Virus record (IMG/VR): IMGVR_UViG_3300012950_000004
Coordinates: 1 to 57,281 of that record
Direction: 5' to 3' (one strand)
Length of the DNA stretch: 57,281 bases
DNA from: a virus
Shown: piece by piece, positions 17,231-25,890 of the stretch
Layout of the letters: every line of letters starts with the position of its first letter
How positions within the stretch are numbered: the first letter of the stretch is position 1
The notes under the pieces: generated by a model
Databases searched by the model: none
Told to the model about the DNA's origin: nothing
The model's input: only the letters and a program-made list of their open reading frames with translations
Program-made: the position numbers and the translations under genes

Positions 17231-20200
17231 ATGCCATCTTCAGATTATTGTATCCCTGTCGATCAGACATCCGCCGAAACTGACATGGCAGCGCTGCGCA
17301 CAGAACTATGGGAGTCTTTTAAGTTAGCTTTTCAGGCTCAGATGGCTAACGGAACCCAAGACGAATGGGAACTGTGGGAGAACGCTGAGGGCTGGTTTGA
17401 TGACTGGAGTAAGCCTGATACTTGGTTTGGTTCGCCATATGACAGTAAAGGTGAAAGTGTACACCCGACCCATTACCAAAAAGAAGGCTCTGTTAAGCTT
17501 TACACTTGGAAAAAAACCGCCATCACTAATGCGAGTTTTGCCAACTTAAAATCCACATTCGGTTGTAATGTCAACCCCAATGGAATGATGGCAGTCGCTA
17601 GCGAGCGATTACGGCAGTGGCTTGTAGATCAGACCAATGCTTTTGCTCGCGCTAGCGCCGGCACCGAAGGAGGCGCCGCCCTAGGGGGCGATGAAATCGA
17701 AGCCGCGGCAATGGCCACGGCAGACATGATTAACCCCCTCAACAGCGCCGAAGAGCAAGCGGCGGGTGCGGCTGGCACCATAGCCAATATAGACGCCGCC
17801 CACCAAGCCGCTGAAGAAGTAGCCGACATAATGTTGGGCGAATACTCAGATATCGAGTTCAAAGAGCAGTGCTTTTTGCTGGCGAAAATTTTTGATTTGT
17901 GGGAACATAAAGTAGCATCGGAAACGCGTGAAGTTAAAAAGCTTCCCTATGTGGACGGCGCCCCAAATTCGTCACTCATGATCGATGGCAATCCTTATGC
18001 ATTCATGAACAAGTTGACTCAATATCCTACGCAACAGGCGTTGATGAATATGACCAACGCAGACATTTCAAACTTACAGCCGCGTATTCGTCTTTTTAAG
18101 GTACACACCGACTCCAAAGGGGTCGAATCATCCCAGGAGATTAATTTTGCCGGCTCTGCTACCGATCAAGATCTGGAATTAATGTTGGCGAAAACGGGAA
18201 AACGTGGGTTTGGATGCGGAATCAAAGACTTTACGTTTGCCTATGAAGCCAATAACCCATTTGGACTAAAAAAGAGCATTACGGCGCGCCTAACTCTCTT
18301 TGCTAATACCTTTGATGAGTTATTGCGAGAGCGTGACGGTTCTTATCGCTATGTAGATTTGGCTCTCAAGACAGGCGGTGGGAGTGGTGATAATAGCGCT
18401 GTTTTCCGCTCAGCCGGCTTAAGCGCCCAAGACGCCGAGATTGCGGCCGGCAATTTATCAAAATTGGACTTTCGCCTGAAGGCAGTCGTGGGGTTGGAAA
18501 CTCCTCTCACCGATGGAGGAATTAGTAATTCCACAGTCCTCACCGCGGTGCAAAATTCTTTTGTAACGCTAAATTTAACTCCCACTACGCATGAGTTTGA
18601 GTTTGACGAAATGGGAAGAGTCAATTTTAGTATAAATTACTTAGCGTATGTTGACGATTTCTTTGATCAGCAGGAGTATAGTATTTTTGGCTCTACGATC
18701 GTGGCGAAAGAGCTATATTATAGACGCCTACAGATGCAAGCGGCAAACGCTTCTTGCTCTAGTGAGCAAGTGAAGCAATTTAAGCAACAGCAGGCAGCTG
18801 CCCTTCAAAGTACTAAAAATATGGCATATACATACTTGTTTAAGCAACTAACCATTAAAAATAAATTGCGTTACGTGACAATTCCTCATGGCGATTTACA
18901 AAAATTTAATTCACAAGGACCCTTTTATGAGTTGATGGAGGGCGCCATGACCAATTTGGATGTGGGTGATCTGTCCAATAGCCAAAAGCTTACGTTCTCC
19001 AAAGAGGTCCAAGAAGAACTCAAAGAAAAGAATGAAGCACCGGCGGAGGGTGGTGACAAGCCGATAGATCCCGAAGAAGAAAAGCAACGGACAGTCAGTC
19101 GAATTGCGTCGGGTACCGATACCGAACAAGTCATCTTTTTCTACATAAGTGATTTAATCGATGTAATTCTAGAAGGGATCGAAGAAAAGCTAAACCCCAG
19201 CAAAGATGGCGCCGCCTCCGGAATGCACGCAATTATTGATGGGCTAGCCGACTCTACCAGCGCTGCCGCGGCTCAGAATGGCGGATTGGGCAAGCAAATT
19301 GAAGAATTGCACGAGAGAGCAATGGCAGCGTGGGAAGCCGGCGACGATGCAACAGCGATGCAGCTAGAGGAAGACATAATCGCCCTGGAGGCAGAATTAA
19401 GCGCCAAAGCGCTTGAGACCGGATCCGCCGAAGAACAGGCAGCGGCACTCCTATCAGTTGGCGATCTGGCCGCTAAAGAGAAAGAGAGGTTTTCACGCTT
19501 GTATGATAATTTTAAGAAATTCCGCGTTCTTTTGGGTCCTGTCGAAATTACAAATCCCAAAGATCCTGCCAATAGCGCCTTTATAAATTTTGGGGATATA
19601 CCCATTTCCGCTAAATATTTTATGGATTGGCTGTTAGATCAAACAGTAAAAAAAGAGGAGTTTTATTACCCTATCCCTAGATTTATGAATGATTTTTTCA
19701 ATCGATTTGTAAGCGATTTCTTAAACAACGATACGTGTTTTGGATATTCGGTTAAACAAAAAACCCGCGTTCAACAAGCGGCAGTTACAGCCTATCGTAT
19801 AACGTCCGAGAATAACAATATTGACACTATTGCAAGTAAAATTGTACAACAGAGGCAAGAAAATGGCAGCAACATGATTTCGCGTTTAATGTTGTGGAAC
19901 GAAGTCCCTCCGTTGCTTAATGTTTCTGGCGGGATTGAAGATCCACGCGGCTATGCCCGGCACCTTGGAAATGAGTATAATTATTTAGTATACTTTGCAG
20001 GGCGCACACAGCCCCTGGAGAAGATGAACGGCGATGCTGCCGAAGATGCTGACCAAGGAATTATGCACTACATCTTGGGTCGACCTGATGGCATTATTAA
20101 GAACATCAACCTCAAGCGCACGGAGGCGCCCGGCTTAAAGGAAGTGCGATTTGAACAAGAAGGGTTCGATGGACTAAATCAATTGCGCGAAGTGTACGAT

Positions 20201-20632
20201 GTGGAAATTGAAACTTATGCCAATGTTAGTGCGTTCCCTGGAGTCTACCTGTTCGTGGATCCGCGAGGATTCGTTCCCAACATGGATTATAGCCTATATG
20301 CCGCCGGTTTTAATATTAATGATTTGAGCGATTATGGACTCGGGGGCTATTATATGATAATTCGCAGTGAACACTCTTTTGGACCCGGCAAAGCCGACAC
20401 GGTCCTCACCGCCAAGTGGGTATCCGAAATTCATAAAAATGTGGATGCCGCCGAAGGAGAAGCGTCTAGTGAAGGAAGCGCTCCTCCTGCTTCGAAACCC
20501 ACCAAGTGTTATCTTAAGGAAAACCGCCGCAAAGAAGAGAACGGGTACTTTTCTATCCTGGCAATGCTGCCGGGATTTGATGGATTTGATGATGTAGATA
20601 CGGGCGAGTTGCCAACAGAAGGGGGAGACTAA
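17231..20632 (+). CDS. Very large baseplate-type structural protein
   Basis: 1133 residues. I do not recognise a named family over the whole length. Residues 130-210 are Ala/Glu-rich and helical. Residues 290-500 have beta-type blocks (GIKDFTFAYEANNPFGLKKS, TARLTLFANTFDELL, HEFEFDEMGRVNFSINYLAY). Residues 590-770 are again charged and helical. The last 250 residues have VSAFPGVYLFVDPRGFVPN and DYGLGGYYMIIRSEHSFGPG followed by a TVLTAKWV strand, a block I associate with hub or wedge proteins. The stretch between LysM-type gene and the next structural gene supports a baseplate role. Which T4 protein it replaces is unclear. Confidence 0.55.
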   Translation: MPSSDYCIPVDQTSAETDMAALRTELWESFKLAFQAQMANGTQDEWELWENAEGWFDDWSKPDTWFGSPYDSKGESVHPTHYQKEGSVKLYTWKKTAITNASFANLKSTFGCNVNPNGMMAVASERLRQWLVDQTNAFARASAGTEGGAALGGDEIEAAAMATADMINPLNSAEEQAAGAAGTIANIDAAHQAAEEVADIMLGEYSDIEFKEQCFLLAKIFDLWEHKVASETREVKKLPYVDGAPNSSLMIDGNPYAFMNKLTQYPTQQALMNMTNADISNLQPRIRLFKVHTDSKGVESSQEINFAGSATDQDLELMLAKTGKRGFGCGIKDFTFAYEANNPFGLKKSITARLTLFANTFDELLRERDGSYRYVDLALKTGGGSGDNSAVFRSAGLSAQDAEIAAGNLSKLDFRLKAVVGLETPLTDGGISNSTVLTAVQNSFVTLNLTPTTHEFEFDEMGRVNFSINYLAYVDDFFDQQEYSIFGSTIVAKELYYRRLQMQAANASCSSEQVKQFKQQQAAALQSTKNMAYTYLFKQLTIKNKLRYVTIPHGDLQKFNSQGPFYELMEGAMTNLDVGDLSNSQKLTFSKEVQEELKEKNEAPAEGGDKPIDPEEEKQRTVSRIASGTDTEQVIFFYISDLIDVILEGIEEKLNPSKDGAASGMHAIIDGLADSTSAAAAQNGGLGKQIEELHERAMAAWEAGDDATAMQLEEDIIALEAELSAKALETGSAEEQAAALLSVGDLAAKEKERFSRLYDNFKKFRVLLGPVEITNPKDPANSAFINFGDIPISAKYFMDWLLDQTVKKEEFYYPIPRFMNDFFNRFVSDFLNNDTCFGYSVKQKTRVQQAAVTAYRITSENNNIDTIASKIVQQRQENGSNMISRLMLWNEVPPLLNVSGGIEDPRGYARHLGNEYNYLVYFAGRTQPLEKMNGDAAEDADQGIMHYILGRPDGIIKNINLKRTEAPGLKEVRFEQEGFDGLNQLREVYDVEIETYANVSAFPGVYLFVDPRGFVPNMDYSLYAAGFNINDLSDYGLGGYYMIIRSEHSFGPGKADTVLTAKWVSEIHKNVDAAEGEASSEGSAPPASKPTKCYLKENRRKEENGYFSILAMLPGFDGFDDVDTGELPTEGGD

Positions 20633-20639
20633 ACAAGAG

Positions 20640-21860
20640 ATGTCCACTTATTATATAAAAAGTTATAAAGAAAATAGCTCCAAACTTCTTTATAGTAAAA
20701 GGCTGCTTTATAAGGTTAAGATTAAGGAGCCTGAGTATGAAAACTTGTTTGATTTTACTTTCGCCGAAAAACAATTGTATGGGAGAGTAACACGCGTCTT
20801 TGAGCCCATGACTGTTGCTTCACGCCAAACCTTCAAGGGGATTGCTTCCGAAAGTGAAATAGCCTCTCCCCAAAGGGTGCTCCCATTCGTGGCAGATGCG
20901 TTTAACAAACTTAATCAGCAGTTTGCGAAAAAAGCCATGAAAAATGAAATTGATGTAAGTGATAAATACTTATCGACATTAACCGTTTATAAATCTTATG
21001 AAAGCCCTCAAAAGCTTTATAACGCCCACTTGCGCACGTACAAGGAGACGCTAGCAGATTCCTTTCGATCCCAAGGCGATCCCATTTCCAATTTTGATGA
21101 ATTTATAAGTCGCCTAATGCCGTCACTACGAAGAACAGCGTACAAGAATCCTTTTACAATGACCGCCTACGTGAAGAGTACCTTTTGTCCTATTAGTGTT
21201 TCTGGGTTGGCCATTGAGATTGCCAATCTCTCCTACATCAATGATGAGGAAAAAATTGCCCTCTTTAAGCGAAGCCCCAACTGGGAATTTTATTTAAATG
21301 CTTGCAGAACGTATGGGTTTATGGTAGACTCTAATGTGCCTTGGAGATTAATTGCCGATATTGGGAGTGCACAAATGGTAGAGTTTGCTAAAAAATACGA
21401 ACTATACAGCACAGATGAAATTCTTAACGGAGTATACAATAAGGTCGCCCCACGTTATTTTAAGCAAATGCAGATAGGATTATACGAGTTGTACAACATG
21501 TCTAAAAAAATGACCTATACTCAGAGCATCTGCGCCGATGGAACATTGCGAATTACCCAGACGGATCCGGTTGAGTATTCCCTCTCTTCCTTTAAGGAAG
21601 CCTATGGCGAACAATACTTTTTAAAGCTGTATTTTCAAATTCGCTTTCTGGAGGAAGAATCACCATTCACCCCCCAGGAACAATTGGCACTAATTGACGA
21701 TTGTTTGGAGCTTGGGTCCTTCAGCGCCGGCCACGCAATTAATATTTTTGAAAGAATTCTCAACAAAACGTTTGACTATAACGGTAGTTTAGATTATATT
21801 GTAAAGAAGCGTAAAGAACTGGAGTCGAATGACAGCGAAATACTTCCAAGCTCTGGATGA
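20640..21860 (+). CDS. Putative virion structural protein
   Basis: 406 residues, ATG at 20640 after AAGAGA. I recall similar proteins annotated as virion structural proteins in marine myoviruses but know no function. It is rich in Tyr, Phe and Lys, has no Cys cluster or nucleotide-binding motif, and seems mostly helical (for example SNFDEFISRLMPSLRRTAYK and NWEFYLNACRTYGFMVDSN). It is the last gene of the structural block and its final 32 bases overlap the DNA polymerase gene, so the two are co-transcribed and possibly coupled. Confidence 0.5.
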   Translation: MSTYYIKSYKENSSKLLYSKRLLYKVKIKEPEYENLFDFTFAEKQLYGRVTRVFEPMTVASRQTFKGIASESEIASPQRVLPFVADAFNKLNQQFAKKAMKNEIDVSDKYLSTLTVYKSYESPQKLYNAHLRTYKETLADSFRSQGDPISNFDEFISRLMPSLRRTAYKNPFTMTAYVKSTFCPISVSGLAIEIANLSYINDEEKIALFKRSPNWEFYLNACRTYGFMVDSNVPWRLIADIGSAQMVEFAKKYELYSTDEILNGVYNKVAPRYFKQMQIGLYELYNMSKKMTYTQSICADGTLRITQTDPVEYSLSSFKEAYGEQYFLKLYFQIRFLEEESPFTPQEQLALIDDCLELGSFSAGHAINIFERILNKTFDYNGSLDYIVKKRKELESNDSEILPSSG

Positions 21861-23028
21861 CAAAGAGCAGTGCGTAGGGATCTATAAAGACGGTACCCTC
21901 CACTTTGATAATTTTCCTGAAAATTGCCTAAGAACATGGCGATACTCCGGATCTTTAAAAGACGAAAACATTGAGTATGGGTGGCTATATGCCGCCGGCG
22001 ACTCTTTAGAAGAAGTATGCCCTTCCCACCTTAAAGAACAGCATGAGCGCCTTTCGCGCAAAATGAATGCGTTTCGCAAATCGTTTGATATTGCTAAGAT
22101 TAATTTTCGCGATCATTGTTTCTATGATTTGGTTCCCCATGACTTTCTTATAGAATTTTTAGAATTGAAAAATCAGATTACTGAGCACGTATTTGAAAGT
22201 TATGAAAAGCCAGCTAATTATGAATTTCTAGTCGGAGCGTCTAAGCTGCTGCATAAGATTCGATACCAAGAGTTGAATGTCAACAATGAAGGATGTAAGA
22301 GTCTGTTCTTGCAGCATCACAATCGCTCCCAGGCGCGCCAAATTCTTGAAGGGTCTCACTATATTGATTACAAGTTGTTTGGAACCGTAACGGGGCGCCT
22401 TGCGACTCACGGCGGATCCTTTCCCATATTAACTTTGAAAAAGGAATTTAGAAACTTGATAAAGCCCAAGAATGATTGGTTTTTATCTTTTGATTATAAC
22501 GGAGCAGAGGCGCGCACCGTGATAGCCTTATTAGACCATGAGCAGCCCGAAGGTGACATTCACGAATGGAACATGGAGAATGTTCTAAATGCCACGGGAA
22601 ACATAACCCGCGAAGAGGCGAAGACCCTCTTCTTTAGTTGGTTGTACAATCATGTTTCCAGCGCATTTGAATCTGAGGTTTATGATCGCGAAGCTTTGGT
22701 GGAACAATTTTATATCGATGGATACGTTCACACCCCACTCGGACGCAAGATTAAAATTGATGAACGTCGCGCCTTCAACTATCTCATTCAAAGTACCACG
22801 GCGGACTTGGTTTTAGAGCGCTCCATGGCGATAGATCGGTATTTGAGCGATAAAAAATCATACATCTCTCACCTTATCCACGACGAGGTAGTAATCGATC
22901 TTTGTGATGACGAAAGAGAAATCGTCCCTGAACTGAAAAAGATTTTCGCCCAAAATAGCCTCGATACGTACGAAGTTAATGTACAGGCCGGCGAAACGTG
23001 TTATGAGTTAGGAGTATTGCGCTTATGA
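21829..23028 (+). CDS. Short family A DNA polymerase (Pol I-like)
   Basis: 399 residues; ATG at 21829 with GGAG upstream, inside the end of the previous gene. It holds a polymerase core only. Upstream of motif A, FGTVTGRLA and FPILTLKKEFRNLIKP match the T-x-TGRL and R-F blocks of family A. Motif A is FDYNGAEARTVIALL with Asp at residue 222. Motif B is degenerate: TREEAKTLFFSWLYN, with Arg, Lys, Phe and Tyr kept. Motif C is LIHDEVVID with His-Asp-Glu at 351-353. There is no 3'-5' exonuclease domain, and the whole protein is about half the size of T7 polymerase. The window also encodes DnaE, so this enzyme may do lagging-strand repair or gap filling. Confidence 0.85.
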   Translation: MTAKYFQALDDKEQCVGIYKDGTLHFDNFPENCLRTWRYSGSLKDENIEYGWLYAAGDSLEEVCPSHLKEQHERLSRKMNAFRKSFDIAKINFRDHCFYDLVPHDFLIEFLELKNQITEHVFESYEKPANYEFLVGASKLLHKIRYQELNVNNEGCKSLFLQHHNRSQARQILEGSHYIDYKLFGTVTGRLATHGGSFPILTLKKEFRNLIKPKNDWFLSFDYNGAEARTVIALLDHEQPEGDIHEWNMENVLNATGNITREEAKTLFFSWLYNHVSSAFESEVYDREALVEQFYIDGYVHTPLGRKIKIDERRAFNYLIQSTTADLVLERSMAIDRYLSDKKSYISHLIHDEVVIDLCDDEREIVPELKKIFAQNSLDTYEVNVQAGETCYELGVLRL

Positions 23029-23882
23029 TCTCTCTGATCGGCATCGGCAATGGCGCTTCTGCCATCGTCAAAAAATTTGATGGGATTTCTCAATATCAGC
23101 TGCATATGCTTGGCAGCAATATAGAGAAAACAACCATGACAGAATACAAGCTTCGTCGCTTTGAGAATCCTGAAGAGTATGAGGAGAACGTTCCCAATCT
23201 CAAGAAATTTTTTAAAAAGACCGCCGATCGGGTGCAGGTATTTGTGCTTGGCTCATCCCTAAGTTCAAATTATTCTCTGGGAATCTTGGAGCAGTTGAAA
23301 GACAAGAAGGTAGATCTATTCTACATTAAGCCCGATATCGAGTTATTGACCGGGATCCCCAAATTGGTGGAAAATGTAGTGTTTGGCGTCTTGCAACAAT
23401 ACGCCCGATCGGGACTTCTAAACTCGTTTACTATTTTTTCTAACCATAATATTGAAAAAGCACTTGACACGCTGCCAATTAAAAGTTATTATGATGTTAT
23501 CAATGATACGATATTTTCTACAGTGCATTACTTAAACTATTTTGAATTCACGGAGCCCGAGATTGGTGTCCTTGCGCGCCCAACCGAAATCAATCGCATC
23601 CGCACCGTCGGGATGCTGAATATGAGAAATCTTCATGAAAAATGGCTTTTTGACCTTGACATGGAGCGCGATCTGTGTTATTGTTTATGTATAAACGAAA
23701 AGAGATTAGAGACAGAAGGTGGTTTGCATCGTAAGATAGTCGATATGCTAAAGAAGAAACCTAGCAATGCGTTTCGCAAGCTTTCGTATGCAATTTACGA
23801 GACACACCTACCAGACTTTGGGTTCTGCGTTGCCCACACTAACGCAATTCAACAACAAAAAACCCTTGACAAGATCGTTTAA
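23025..23882 (+). CDS. Divergent FtsZ/tubulin-like protein (candidate)
   Basis: 285 residues; its ATG overlaps the polymerase stop by 4 bases. No named family is certain. The order of elements fits FtsZ/TubZ: N-terminal strand and glycine loop ISLIGIGNGASAIVKKF; strand VQVFVLGSSLSSNYSLG where FtsZ has its GGGTGTG loop; strand VDLFYIKP; LNSFTIFSN where FtsZ has VIPND; a helix; RIRTVGML where FtsZ has the DVRTVM region; and a C-terminal domain LCYCLCINE, helix, FGFCVAHTN like the FtsZ activation domain. The glycine-rich signature loop is degenerate, so GTP binding is doubtful. The fold call is my inference. Confidence 0.5.
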   Translation: MISLIGIGNGASAIVKKFDGISQYQLHMLGSNIEKTTMTEYKLRRFENPEEYEENVPNLKKFFKKTADRVQVFVLGSSLSSNYSLGILEQLKDKKVDLFYIKPDIELLTGIPKLVENVVFGVLQQYARSGLLNSFTIFSNHNIEKALDTLPIKSYYDVINDTIFSTVHYLNYFEFTEPEIGVLARPTEINRIRTVGMLNMRNLHEKWLFDLDMERDLCYCLCINEKRLETEGGLHRKIVDMLKKKPSNAFRKLSYAIYETHLPDFGFCVAHTNAIQQQKTLDKIV

Positions 23883-23894
23883 GGGTATTATATT
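23866..23894 (+). promoter_or_regulatory. Sigma70-like promoter for the SSB gene
   Basis: TTGACA at 23866-23871, 17-base spacer, TATATT at 23889-23894. It overlaps the stop codon of the previous gene and lies 54 bases before the SSB ATG. Confidence 0.8.
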
Positions 23895-23947
23895 AGATAT
23901 CAAGGAACGCTTGATATACTTTACTAAACAAAAAAGGAGAAATAGTA

Positions 23948-24712
23948 ATGTCAATTAATATGGAACTAATGAGAAAGAAGCTTTCCCAACTACGGGGAGA
24001 GTATGATAAGGAGCAATCTGCTTGGTTTAAGCCCGACGAGGGCGATCAAGATATTCGGATTGTCCCATCAACAGATGGGGACCCACTAAAGGAGATGTAT
24101 TTCCACTATAATGTCGGAGATCATCGAGGTGGAATTGTCTGCCCCAAGCGCAATTTTGGCGAGAGTTGTCCGATTTGTGAGTTTGCCTCATCCTTGTGGA
24201 AGGAAGGTACGAGCAACAACGATGAAGAGAGCAAGAAGCTTGCAAAGTCTCTTTTCGTTCGGGCGCGCTATTTCTCGCCCGTAGTAGTACGCGGACGAGA
24301 AGCCGAAGGAGTCAAGATCTACGGCTACGGCAAGCGCGCCTATGAAAATCTTTTGGGTTACATTCTGGACCCCGACTATGGAGATATCACAGATGCACTA
24401 GAGGGTACTGATATCGCCCTAACCTATACAAAGCCCACCACCCCGGGGGCTTACCCGCAGACGAGTCTAAAGATGCGCCGCAATACGTCACCGCTTCTTG
24501 AGGACAAGGAAGCCATCCCAGCCCTCCTTGATGGTATTCCTGATTTTGATTCTCTTTTTGAGCGTCATACTCCGCAGCAAATTGATGCCATCTTGGATGA
24601 GCAACTTGCTGGAAATGGAAGCGCTGAATCACGCTCGAAGGAAACCGCTAAATACGGCAGCAGCAAAACTGATGTGGACCGAGCGTTTGACGAATTGTTG
24701 GCCAATAAATAG
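23948..24712 (+). CDS. 32: Single-stranded DNA-binding protein, T4 gp32-like
   Basis: 254 residues with AAAGGAG before the ATG. The N-terminal helix (MELMRKKLSQLRGEYDKEQS), WFKPDEGDQDIRIVPS and the zinc-type cluster with His near residue 52 and Cys in CPKRNFGESCPIC match gp32, where His64, Cys77, Cys87 and Cys90 bind zinc. The core has FVRARYFSPVVV and LDPDYGDITD, a gp32 hallmark. The C-terminal 40 residues carry a Ser-rich linker and an acidic end (VDRAFDELLANK) used in gp32 to contact other replication proteins. It has its own promoter and terminator, as expected for a protein needed in large amounts. Confidence 0.9.
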   Translation: MSINMELMRKKLSQLRGEYDKEQSAWFKPDEGDQDIRIVPSTDGDPLKEMYFHYNVGDHRGGIVCPKRNFGESCPICEFASSLWKEGTSNNDEESKKLAKSLFVRARYFSPVVVRGREAEGVKIYGYGKRAYENLLGYILDPDYGDITDALEGTDIALTYTKPTTPGAYPQTSLKMRRNTSPLLEDKEAIPALLDGIPDFDSLFERHTPQQIDAILDEQLAGNGSAESRSKETAKYGSSKTDVDRAFDELLANK

Positions 24713-24730
24713 GACTCGCGTGAGACCGCT

Positions 24731-24764
24731 GGCACCCCGGTCGGGAAAATAGGGTGCCGCATTT

Positions 24765-24765
<1 letters not shown>
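24731..24765 (+). terminator. Rho-independent terminator after the SSB gene
   Basis: GGCACCC at 24731-24737 pairs with GGGTGCC at 24752-24758, followed by GCATTTT. The T stretch runs straight into the tRNA, so readthrough or separate processing must supply the tRNA. Confidence 0.65.
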
Positions 24766-24839
<74 letters not shown>

Positions 24840-24860
24840 TTTTCATAAGGAAGGTTCAGA

Positions 24861-25046
24861 ATGAAAGAAGAAGTAAACATGCTTGAGGATCTAATCGCCC
24901 AGCTTATCGCTGCCCGTTCAGATTATAACAAGTTCTACAATGATGGCAACAATGCCGCTGGTACTCGCGTGCGCAAGGTCATGCAGGAAGTTAAGAATGT
25001 GGCCCAAGAACTCCGCATTGATATTCAAAATACTAAGAACTCTTAG
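24861..25046 (+). CDS. Small Hc1/histone H1-like protein
   Basis: 61 residues, ATG with AAGGAAGG upstream. The pattern LIAQLIAARSDYNKFYNDGN, then NAAGTRVRKVMQEVKNVAQE and LRIDIQ, resembles the N-terminal helical hairpin of chlamydial Hc1 and phage proteins of that type (KGNKAAAQRVR in Hc1). The basic Lys/Ala tail of full Hc1 is absent. The role could be DNA or protein binding in replication. It sits between the tRNA and the D12 methyltransferase with only 3 bases to the latter. Confidence 0.6.
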   Translation: MKEEVNMLEDLIAQLIAARSDYNKFYNDGNNAAGTRVRKVMQEVKNVAQELRIDIQNTKNS

Positions 25047-25049
25047 CGT

Positions 25050-25847
25050 ATGAAGACTCCCCTCCGCTATCCCGGCGGCAAGTCCCGAGCAGTTAAGCAT
25101 ATCTTGCCGTATATTCCCGAGGACGTTCCGCGTCTTTGTTCGCCATTCTTTGGCGGCGGGTCTGTGGAACTGGCGATAGCCCAGCGAGGCAGTGAGGTGT
25201 TCGGGTATGATAAGATGAAGCAGCTAGTCTGGTTTTGGCAAGCACTCTGCGCCGACAACAACCGTCTCGCAGACGAGGTAGAGAAACTGCAGGAGCAATA
25301 TCAAATCAGATCGGGGGAGATGGTAACAGGATGCGTGAAAGAGTCATTTCATCAATATCGAGACGATCTCAAAACCGATTCATTCATGTTTTCTTACGAA
25401 CGCGCTGCCAAATATTATGTAATTAATCGGGCTTCCTTCTCTGGCGCTACATTTAGCGGCGGCTGGTCTGAGCGAGCATCATACGCAAGATTCACAGAGT
25501 CTTCTGTGCAGAGATTGCGAGACTTCAAAGCTAAAAACTTTAGAGTTGATTACGCCGACTTCGAACATGCTATTTGGGCTCATCCGCAAGCTTTTTTATA
25601 TCTTGATCCTCCATACATGCTGGAAGGATCTCAAAATTCTCTTTATGGCGTGGATGGAAACCTACACGATTCGTTCGAACACGAAAGACTTCACCGCTTG
25701 TTGAAAAGAAGGACCGACTGGGTGATGTCGTACAACGACTGCAGCCAGATTAGAGATATGTATTGTGATAATAAAATCATTGAGGCTGAATGGTCCTACG
25801 GAATGAACAAAAGTAAAAAGTCTTCAGAAGTGATTATTCTGGGTTGA
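25050..25847 (+). CDS. D12-class adenine-N6 DNA methyltransferase (Dam type)
   Basis: 265 residues. Residues 5-13 LRYPGGKSR and 33-40 FFGGGSVE are the N-terminal and SAM-binding motifs of the D12 class. FGYDKMKQLVWFWQ is motif II-like. NRASFSGATFSGG is the conserved N-R-x-x-F-S/N-G block. DPPY at 186-189 is catalytic motif IV. The closest well-known members are Dam (GATC) and T4 Dam, but specificity cannot be read from the sequence. The gene precedes a helicase and nuclease pair; its stop lies in that pair's promoter. A degenerate paralogue lies at 52102-52875. Confidence 0.92.
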   Translation: MKTPLRYPGGKSRAVKHILPYIPEDVPRLCSPFFGGGSVELAIAQRGSEVFGYDKMKQLVWFWQALCADNNRLADEVEKLQEQYQIRSGEMVTGCVKESFHQYRDDLKTDSFMFSYERAAKYYVINRASFSGATFSGGWSERASYARFTESSVQRLRDFKAKNFRVDYADFEHAIWAHPQAFLYLDPPYMLEGSQNSLYGVDGNLHDSFEHERLHRLLKRRTDWVMSYNDCSQIRDMYCDNKIIEAEWSYGMNKSKKSSEVIILG

Positions 25848-25872
25848 CAAACACTATCAAGTTCGCTATATT
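25844..25872 (+). promoter_or_regulatory. Sigma70-like promoter of the helicase-nuclease pair
   Basis: TTGACA at 25844-25849, 17-base spacer, TATATT at 25867-25872. The -35 box contains the stop codon of the methyltransferase gene. An AAAGGAGGGG site and the helicase ATG follow within 20 bases. Confidence 0.8.
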
Positions 25873-25890
25873 AAAAAGAAAGGAGGGGAG

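Noticed and set aside
23464-23492. TTGACA, 17 bases, TATTAT inside the FtsZ-like gene
   Set aside because: Matches the promoter pattern but lies 450 bases before the next start and mid-gene; a better promoter for the SSB gene exists at 23866. Could be a weak internal start.
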